This document shows positions 1 to 3,756 of a stretch of 5,322 bases of DNA, one piece after another (the first letter of the stretch is position 1; each line of letters starts with the position of its first letter). The notes below the pieces were generated by a model. It was not told the origin of the DNA, did not search any database, and saw only the letters and a program-made list of their open reading frames with translations. The translations under genes were made by a program, and so were the position numbers. Source of the stretch: an uncultured Bacilli bacterium (lineage in GTDB: Bacteria; Bacillota_I; Bacilli_A; RF39; UBA660); NCBI GenBank assembly GCA_947588975.1, contig CANQAF010000064.1, forward strand, positions 1 through 5,322, written 5' to 3'.

Positions 1-549
1 TGTATATTCTCCTGCTTCTGTTGCTTCATATGTTTCTGTTATAGATTCTGTTTCCTCTATCTCTATCCAATCAGTTAATTCTTCATCTTTCTTTGTTACC
101 GCATATGCTATTACACCTATATTATCACTTAAACTGATGGTTGCTACTTTTCCTTCTACACTTACTTCTACTTTTGGTGCTTCGGCATCACATTCCCCTT
201 TATGTACCTCTAATGCTGTCATTGCTCCTGATGCACAGTATTTTCCATCACTTACATTAATTGCTTCTAATTCTCCTTCTTCATTCTGAATTATGATTCC
301 ATATTCAAATTCATTATTGTCTAATTTTAAACTTGTTACTTCAATTCCGCCTTCTTGAATCTCTGACAAATTATTCTCTAACAAATAATATTCTACTTCA
401 TGGAATGCACTCATTACACTATCTTTGAATGCTCCTTTTCTAGTATCCTCTATTACATTTCTTATCATTGGTACTGTAATCAATGCGATTACCGCTAGTA
501 CAACGATTACTGCTAATAATTCAATTAATGTAAATCCTTTTTTCTTCAT
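1..549 (-). CDS. Type IV pilin-like protein with Ig-like repeat, 3' end outside window
   Basis: The first 183 codons are open to the window edge. The start ATG (549-547) has AGGAGAG six bases upstream (562-556). The protein opens MKKKG|FTLIELLAV, a class III prepilin signal: cleavage is expected after Gly5, Glu10 is the conserved E5 of the mature pilin, and residues 11-29 are the hydrophobic helix. A compact pilin region follows with a Cys pair (C105, C120), probably a disulfide loop. From about residue 124 (APKVEVSVEG...) the sequence resembles a bacterial Ig-like repeat of the kind with a VIAYAVTKKDEELTDW core and a T-Y-A-G-Y ending, cut at residue 183. The family is assembled by prepilin peptidase and a type IV pilus or pseudopilus machine, none of which is in the window. 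I infer a surface filament subunit or pilus-displayed adhesin. It has its own promoter and G10 leader downstream of dacF. The pilin class is secure; the Ig-like call is moderate. Confidence 0.9.
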   Translation of the reverse strand, partial: MKKKGFTLIELLAVIVVLAVIALITVPMIRNVIEDTRKGAFKDSVMSAFHEVEYYLLENNLSEIQEGGIEVTSLKLDNNEFEYGIIIQNEEGELEAINVSDGKYCASGAMTALEVHKGECDAEAPKVEVSVEGKVATISLSDNIGVIAYAVTKKDEELTDWIEIEETESITETYEATEAGEYT

Positions 550-602
550 ATATATCTCTCCTATTTTTTCTTTATTTGGCATTTTTATTTTTATATGTTA
601 TT

Positions 603-631
603 AGTGTACTACTCTTTATTTCTTTTTTCAA
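603..631 (-). promoter_or_regulatory. Possible second promoter of the Ig-like pilin gene
   Basis: Downstream of the G10 hairpin the minus strand shows TTGAAA (631-626), a 17-bp spacer and TACACT (608-603). If used it would bypass the leader element. The -10 box matches only four of six consensus positions in AT-rich DNA, and nothing equivalent exists before the 3522 gene, so it may be chance. Confidence 0.25.
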
Positions 632-637
632 TACAAT

Positions 638-660
638 AAAAGAGGGGTTACCCCCCCCCC
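638..660 (-). promoter_or_regulatory. G10 tract with terminator-like hairpin, copy 1
   Basis: On the minus strand ten G (660-651) are followed by TAA and then CCCCTCTTTT. Four G-C pairs close over a three-base loop, G-U, G-C and further G-U pairs can extend the stem, and a T-rich run follows. This resembles a short intrinsic terminator whose 5' arm is a homopolymer. Tract length could set stem register and read-through into the pilin gene. Attenuation is inferred from sequence only. Confidence 0.5.
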
Positions 661-724
661 GTTTGCAAAAAGCATACTTTATATTTTATACTACTTACAA
701 ACTATTCTATTGATTCTATTGACA
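638..724 (-). repeat. Conserved G10 leader element, copy 1
   Basis: This block runs from TGTCAA (724-719) to CCCCTCTTTT (647-638) and closely matches the block at 3634-3545. Shared landmarks in order are TGTCAA, TAGAATAGTTTG, AGTATAAAATAT, AAGTATGCTTTT, GCAAAC, ten G, TAA, CCC and TCTTTT. It lies at the predicted 5' end of the pilin mRNA, 89 bases upstream of the start codon, so it is probably transcribed as a leader RNA. GTTTG and CAAAC within it are complementary in both copies. I do not recognise it as a named riboswitch class. Confidence 0.8.
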
Positions 725-729
725 TATTG

Positions 730-758
730 ATTATATCAAATGAAAAATGATATTGCAA
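730..758 (-). promoter_or_regulatory. Promoter of the Ig-like pilin gene
   Basis: The minus strand reads TTGCAA (758-753), a 17-bp spacer, then a perfect TATAAT (735-730). A start site about seven bases on falls near 723, which is exactly where the leader sequence shared with the 3522 gene begins. The -10 box sits five bases before TGTCAA, the same spacing as in the other copy, and this supports both promoter calls. Confidence 0.7.
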
Positions 759-766
759 GATCATTT
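743..766 (-). terminator. Possible weak terminator of dacF
   Basis: Just after the dacF stop codon (770-768) a perfect 7-bp AT-rich stem AAATGAT/ATCATTT (766-760 with 751-745) encloses an 8-nt loop. A run of five T (747-743) overlaps and follows the second arm. The stem is weak and the T-run short, so termination would be partial. The same bases overlap the -35 to -10 region of the next promoter. Confidence 0.35.
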
Positions 767-767
767 A

Positions 768-1922
768 CTAAAATTGAATTGCTCCACTCAAAATATCACC
801 GAAATAACGAAGATATAAATCAATAAAATTTGCCTTCTGTACTTCATTTTGAACAGTTAAGTCAATAGTTTGTAATAATTTTTCGTTTTCCATAATGTCT
901 AAAGTCCCTACTTTTTGTCCTACTGTAATAGGGGCTTTCACAGAATCTAAATGTAAATTATAAGTAATATTACCCAATTTTTCAGTTTTACGCGTTACAA
1001 TTGTTACATTATGAATAGGAACTATATTAACTTCTTTTAATTTTCCTTTTTCAATTTCTGTTTTAGTAACAACCGTATTTAAATTTAATAGCTCATTTAC
1101 CTTATATTGTGCAAATCCATAGTCCAACATAGAAGTGACTTCTGCATTACGTACCTTACTATCAGATTCCCCCATTACCACTGCAATTAAACGCATCCCG
1201 TTTTTTTTGGCTGTTGCAGTCAAACAATAACCAGCTGTTTGTGTATATCCAGTTTTAAGACCATCTACTCCAGGATAAAATCTTGTTAATTTATTCGTAT
1301 TTACAAGCCACAATTCTTTCGGTGTACCCTTTCTTAAATAATCTTCATAAATAGATGTATACTCTAATACTTTTTCATGTTTAACAAGCTCCTTGGCAAT
1401 TAGCATCATATCATATGCACTAGAATAATGATTAGCGTCATCTAATCCATGTGGATTCTTAAACACGGTATCTTTCAATCCTAATTCCTTTGCCCTTTGA
1501 TTCATCATATTCACAAATTCTTCTTCAGTACCTGCTATTGCTTCTGCTAACGCAACCACTGCATCATTTCCGCTAGCGACTGCAACTCCTTTAAACATAT
1601 CAGAAACACTCATTTGTTCTCCTGTTTCTAATAAAATTTGACTTCCACCCATTCCAGAAGCATTTTCAGAAGCGGTAACCATATCATCCCAACCAATAAC
1701 ACCTTTTTCAATATTTTCAACAATGACTAGCATACTCATCATTTTAGTCATAGAAGCAGGTGCTAACTTCTCATGGCTATTTTTTTCATAAAGAATTTTT
1801 CCTGTACTTGCCTCAATTAAAATTGCACTTTTTGCATTTGGAGCCAGATCAGTATCTGCTTTTACATTTACAATGGTTGCTCCAAACATAAAGCATAATA
1901 AGAAAATAATCATTTTTTTCAT
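768..1922 (-). CDS. dacF: D-alanyl-D-alanine carboxypeptidase (DacF/PBP5 family)
   Basis: This serine-type DD-carboxypeptidase of 384 residues removes the terminal D-Ala from peptidoglycan pentapeptides outside the membrane, limiting cross-linking (established for peptidase family S11). Residues 1-22 form a signal peptide ending VKA. All three active-site motifs are present: S57-M-T-K60 with the nucleophile Ser57, S117-G-N119, and K223-T-G225. A PBP5 C-terminal beta domain follows (about 275-360), then a C-terminal segment suited to an amphipathic membrane anchor. Length and motif context (LAPASMTK, GGSQI, VASGNDA, NPHGL, HYSSAYDM, WLVNTN, YPGVDGLKTGYT) match B. subtilis DacF well. Start ATG 1922-1920 has GAGGTG five bases upstream (1933-1928). 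The stop is TAG at 770-768. The gene appears intact and is a housekeeping gene flanked on both sides by pilin-like genes; I see no strong promoter of its own. Confidence 0.97.
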   Translation of the reverse strand: MKKMIIFLLCFMFGATIVNVKADTDLAPNAKSAILIEASTGKILYEKNSHEKLAPASMTKMMSMLVIVENIEKGVIGWDDMVTASENASGMGGSQILLETGEQMSVSDMFKGVAVASGNDAVVALAEAIAGTEEEFVNMMNQRAKELGLKDTVFKNPHGLDDANHYSSAYDMMLIAKELVKHEKVLEYTSIYEDYLRKGTPKELWLVNTNKLTRFYPGVDGLKTGYTQTAGYCLTATAKKNGMRLIAVVMGESDSKVRNAEVTSMLDYGFAQYKVNELLNLNTVVTKTEIEKGKLKEVNIVPIHNVTIVTRKTEKLGNITYNLHLDSVKAPITVGQKVGTLDIMENEKLLQTIDLTVQNEVQKANFIDLYLRYFGDILSGAIQF

Positions 1923-1975
1923 TTCAACACCTCACTAAAAAATATGATAAACTCATACATTTATGAAGTATTTCA

Positions 1976-1993
1976 AAATTTTTAGAAAAATTT
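1976..1993. repeat. AT-only inverted repeat upstream of dacF
   Basis: AAATTTTT and AAAAATTT flank two bases (AG on the plus strand), giving a perfect 8-base inverted repeat. As RNA it would fold as about seven A-U pairs with a 4-nt loop. No T-run follows, so it is not a convincing terminator. It may be an operator or simply low-complexity AT sequence. Confidence 0.35.
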
Positions 1994-2007
1994 CAATCAT
2001 TTTATGA

Positions 2008-2019
2008 GTGAATCTTCAC
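2008..2019. repeat. Inverted repeat directly after the variable region
   Basis: GTGAATCTTCAC is a 5-base inverted repeat around a 2-base centre, or a 4-bp stem with a 4-nt loop. It abuts the stop codon of the 3522 gene. Several characterised DGRs have a short cruciform with a small loop just downstream of the VR that aids mutagenic homing. The position fits, but this stem is shorter than those known. Confidence 0.35.
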
Positions 2020-3522
2020 CTACCTGGTTTTAAAAAGTCGAGCTCCAACGTTAGCGTTCATAATAGAAGACGCACTGTGACAATACCAAGACCACAAGCC
2101 ACAATCAGCACCATCAGTCCACCTACCGCCGACAAGAGGTGTTCTATTTCCAGAATTTTGCCAATAATTATCTGGAATATACGTACTGCTACTTCCATTT
2201 AAAGCTATTGGTAACCCAATTAATGGATTATTTTTATCATAACCTAGTTGAGTAATATATCCTTCCGCATTTGTATTTGCATTTGTATATCCTACCTCTT
2301 TGTAACATCCATCAAATGTATCTGATTCATATTGATTTGGATCGTAACATACATATGCTTGATGATCTTTAATATTAATTCCATCTACAAATTGCCATAC
2401 ATTTCCATAAATATCTTCCATTCCCCTATAAATCATAGAATGTTTTCCATCATCATTTAATGTTCCTGATTTCATTCCTAAAGAGTTACATCCACCGCTT
2501 TGAATCACTTGTCCGTTTTCCATTTCATAAAAACTATTCCCTTTCCCTAATTTAGTTTGTGAATCATAATCTGCATATTCTACTAAGTATAGTAGTTGAA
2601 TAATGAAATAATGATAATCTAATTGACTGAATTCTGAGCCCAACTTTCTTGCATATTCTCTAAATTGTGTAATATTAGTATTTACCAATGGCTGTACTCC
2701 ACTTTTACTATGAACAGCATTATCATCACCAGACATCGTATATCTTCCTATCGAAAATGCATCACTTCTTGTATATCCTTCTAGATTTTTATTACTAATT
2801 AGAATATATTCATATCCACTTTCTTGATATCTCTTATAATAAAATGTTGGTATATATGTTAATACTTCTCCTTTACTTCCATCAAAATCAAATGTTTGAG
2901 GATTATCATTATACCAACTTGTAATTTCTTTTTTCTTAATATCATATGTATATGATTCTATTCCACTCCATGGATAGATTGCATCAAAATCATTTTGTAC
3001 ACCTTGATCTAAATCTTCTTGACTTTTAATGGCATTTGCTTTTAAATTGATAGAATCTTCTATTCTCTCCCATGTTGTTGCACTTTCTTCTATCTTTCTT
3101 CTTACTCCATAGATCTTAGTTGTCATATTTTCTTTTTCTGATTCTTCTATTGTACATTCTTCTTTTGTGACTATAGTTGGTTCTTCTTCTAAGAATTTCT
3201 TTTCGATACAGTAATTTCCATATTTCGCTATAATACTCATATTCCCTTCTGTATCAATAAGTAGCGTCCCACTTTCTGGTTTACTTCCCTTAATCTCTAA
3301 GTCATCACTAGTTAAATCAATTTCTTTCTTTCCTGTTCCATCCATCATTCCTTCTATTTGATATTGTTCTCCTGCTTCTAATAGACCATTTACTGATTGA
3401 ATAGCAGAATTCTTTCTTGCATCTTCAATGACTCCCATAATTAATGGGGTTGTGATAACTGCTATAATTCCTAATATTACGATTACTGCTAGTAACTCAA
3501 TCAATGTAAATCCTTTTTTCAT
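2020..3522 (-). CDS. Type IV pilin-like protein with DGR-type C-type-lectin head
   Basis: The protein has 500 residues. ATG 3522-3520 is chosen because AAAGGAG (3537-3531) lies eight bases upstream; a longer TTG start at 3543 would place this site inside the gene. It opens MKKG|FTLIELLAV: cleavage after Gly4, Glu9 as mature E5, hydrophobic helix to about residue 29. A pilin region with C105 and C123 follows. From about residue 170 to the end it resembles the FGE-sulfatase/C-type-lectin-fold proteins that are the usual DGR targets, with IPTFYYKRY, ISNKNLEGYT, GNVW (373-376) and a C-terminal PLVGGRW...G...GLW...NVGARL pattern. The last ~40 codons look like a VR. I infer a hypervariable ligand-binding head displayed on a type IV pilus or pseudopilus. 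No reverse transcriptase or template repeat is in the window. It has its own promoter and a G10 leader. Confidence 0.93.
   Translation of the reverse strand: MKKGFTLIELLAVIVILGIIAVITTPLIMGVIEDARKNSAIQSVNGLLEAGEQYQIEGMMDGTGKKEIDLTSDDLEIKGSKPESGTLLIDTEGNMSIIAKYGNYCIEKKFLEEEPTIVTKEECTIEESEKENMTTKIYGVRRKIEESATTWERIEDSINLKANAIKSQEDLDQGVQNDFDAIYPWSGIESYTYDIKKKEITSWYNDNPQTFDFDGSKGEVLTYIPTFYYKRYQESGYEYILISNKNLEGYTRSDAFSIGRYTMSGDDNAVHSKSGVQPLVNTNITQFREYARKLGSEFSQLDYHYFIIQLLYLVEYADYDSQTKLGKGNSFYEMENGQVIQSGGCNSLGMKSGTLNDDGKHSMIYRGMEDIYGNVWQFVDGINIKDHQAYVCYDPNQYESDTFDGCYKEVGYTNANTNAEGYITQLGYDKNNPLIGLPIALNGSSSTYIPDNYWQNSGNRTPLVGGRWTDGADCGLWSWYCHSASSIMNANVGARLFKTR
2023..2142 (-). other. Probable DGR variable region (VR)
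   Basis: These are codons 461-500 of the pilin-lectin gene. By hand count, 2035-2142 is about 50% G+C with about 16% A in the sense strand, unlike the A-rich remainder of the gene. The invariant frame GGxW, G-A, GLW-W, ASS, NANVGARL is typical of DGR targets. The positions that vary in that family here hold Thr469, Asp470, Asp473, Cys474, Ser478, Tyr480, His482, Ser483 and Ile487. Their codons (ACT, GAT, GAT, TGT, TCT, TAT, CAC, AGT, ATT) each derive from AAT, AAC or TAT by changing A only, which is the DGR signature. The GC-rich end at 2046-2035 could serve as the initiation-of-mutagenic-homing site. The template repeat is not visible, so this is a prediction. Confidence 0.8.
3421..3459 (-). 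repeat. 39-bp direct repeat in pilin N-terminal coding region, copy 1
   Basis: This 39-bp stretch is identical to 5284-5322, which runs into the window edge, so the identity may extend further. It encodes the end of the pilin helix and the start of the next segment (PLIMGVIEDARK). Exact identity at synonymous sites suggests recent duplication or gene conversion of the N-terminal module. Confidence 0.85.
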
Positions 3523-3530
3523 ATTTCTCA

Positions 3531-3537
3531 CTCCTTT
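3531..3537 (-). promoter_or_regulatory. Ribosome-binding site fixing the start at 3522
   Basis: AAAGGAG lies eight bases upstream of ATG 3522-3520 and is followed by MKKGFTLIE. It rules out the in-frame TTG at 3543, which lies upstream of this site and would add seven residues ahead of a prepilin leader that is normally very short. Confidence 0.85.
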
Positions 3538-3544
3538 AGACAAT

Positions 3545-3571
3545 AAAAAAAGAGGGTATTACCCCCCCCCC
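3545..3571 (-). promoter_or_regulatory. G10 tract with terminator-like hairpin, copy 2
   Basis: Ten G (3571-3562) are followed by TAATA, CCC, TC and seven T (3551-3545). GGG/CCC closes over a five-base loop, and G-U and G-C pairs can extend the stem into the T-run. Copy 1 has a three-base loop and CCCC instead. The sequence differs but a G-arm/C-arm hairpin with a T-run is kept, which argues that the fold matters. The hairpin ends 22 bases before the start codon, and the ribosome-binding site lies between them. Confidence 0.55.
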
Positions 3572-3634
3572 GTTTGCTAAAAGCATACTTAATATTTTAT
3601 ACTTATCTCAAACTATTCTATGATTTATTTGACA
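3545..3634 (-). repeat. Conserved G10 leader element, copy 2
   Basis: This is the counterpart of 724-638, running from TGTCAA (3634-3629) to CCCTCTTTTTTT. Differences from copy 1 are scattered substitutions and small indels, mostly in the first third and in the hairpin loop. AGTATAAAATAT, AAGTATGCTTTT and GCAAAC plus ten G are kept. It begins at the predicted transcription start and lies only 22 bases before the start codon, so it makes up most of the mRNA leader. Confidence 0.8.
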
Positions 3635-3639
3635 GTTTC

Positions 3640-3668
3640 ATATTATCATATTTTTATATAAATTTCAA
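3640..3668 (-). promoter_or_regulatory. Promoter of the lectin pilin gene
   Basis: The minus strand has TTGAAA (3668-3663), a 17-bp spacer and TAATAT (3645-3640). The -10 box lies five bases before TGTCAA, exactly as TATAAT does in the other copy. An overlapping GATAAT (3647-3642) at 15-bp spacing is an alternative -10. The predicted start site is near 3633. Confidence 0.6.
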
Positions 3669-3727
3669 TAAATTATGAGTAAAACCTTTCATTCTTTACA
3701 TTTCTTATCAGCAAATCTTCATATATC

Positions 3728-3756
3728 AAAAAAAAGAAACATTTAACATGCTTCTT
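3728..3756 (-). terminator. Intrinsic terminator of the beta-helix pilin gene
   Basis: In RNA sense, AAGAAGCAU (3756-3748) pairs with AUGUUUCUU (3742-3734) as nine pairs with one G-U. The 5-nt loop contains the UAA stop codon (3745-3743). A run of eight U (3735-3728) follows, overlapping the last bases of the stem. The hairpin overlaps the final codons of the gene. It should separate transcription of this gene from the downstream lectin pilin gene. Confidence 0.75.

Larger units (their letters stand above)
550..767 (-). other. Intergenic region: dacF 3' end to pilin start
   Basis: This 218-bp spacer holds, in transcription order, a weak terminator-like hairpin after dacF, a good promoter, a conserved leader with a G10 tract, an A-rich stretch and the pilin ribosome-binding site. 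I see no open reading frame of note on either strand. Confidence 0.8.
1923..2019 (-). other. Spacer between DGR-type pilin gene and dacF
   Basis: This 97-bp AT-rich spacer has no terminator with a clear T-run and no strong promoter. TTGAAA boxes occur at 1996-1991 and 1976-1971, but no good -10 box lies at normal spacing. dacF may therefore be partly cotranscribed with the upstream pilin gene. The spacer contains two inverted repeats, listed separately. Confidence 0.6.
3523..3742 (-). other. Intergenic region: beta-helix pilin to lectin pilin
   Basis: This 220-bp spacer contains the T-run of the upstream terminator, a stretch from 3727 to 3681 in which I see nothing definite, a promoter, the conserved G10 leader and the ribosome-binding site. 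No coding sequence is apparent. Confidence 0.8.

Noticed and set aside
651..660. G10 tract as an intramolecular G-quadruplex
   Set aside because: A single ten-G run cannot supply four separate G3 blocks with loops, so only an intermolecular form would be possible.
638..724. Leader element as a cyclic-di-GMP riboswitch
   Set aside because: GCAAAC and G-rich/TAACC strings recall parts of the class I c-di-GMP aptamer, and such riboswitches can control pilins, but the rest of the conserved core is not present in either copy.
719..724. TTGACA on the plus strand (also 3629-3634) as a -35 box of a rightward promoter
   Set aside because: It is part of the conserved minus-strand leader, has no convincing -10 box at normal spacing on the plus strand, and no plus-strand gene follows.
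2008..2202. 64-codon plus-strand open frame opposite the end of the lectin pilin gene
   Set aside because: It lies entirely antisense to the GC-rich variable region and the stop-adjacent repeat, lacks a recognisable domain, and is explained by the unusual base composition there.
3520..3543. Longer start (TTG at 3543) for the lectin pilin
   Set aside because: The AAAGGAG ribosome-binding site lies inside that extension, and the prepilin leader MKKG is expected at the very N-terminus.
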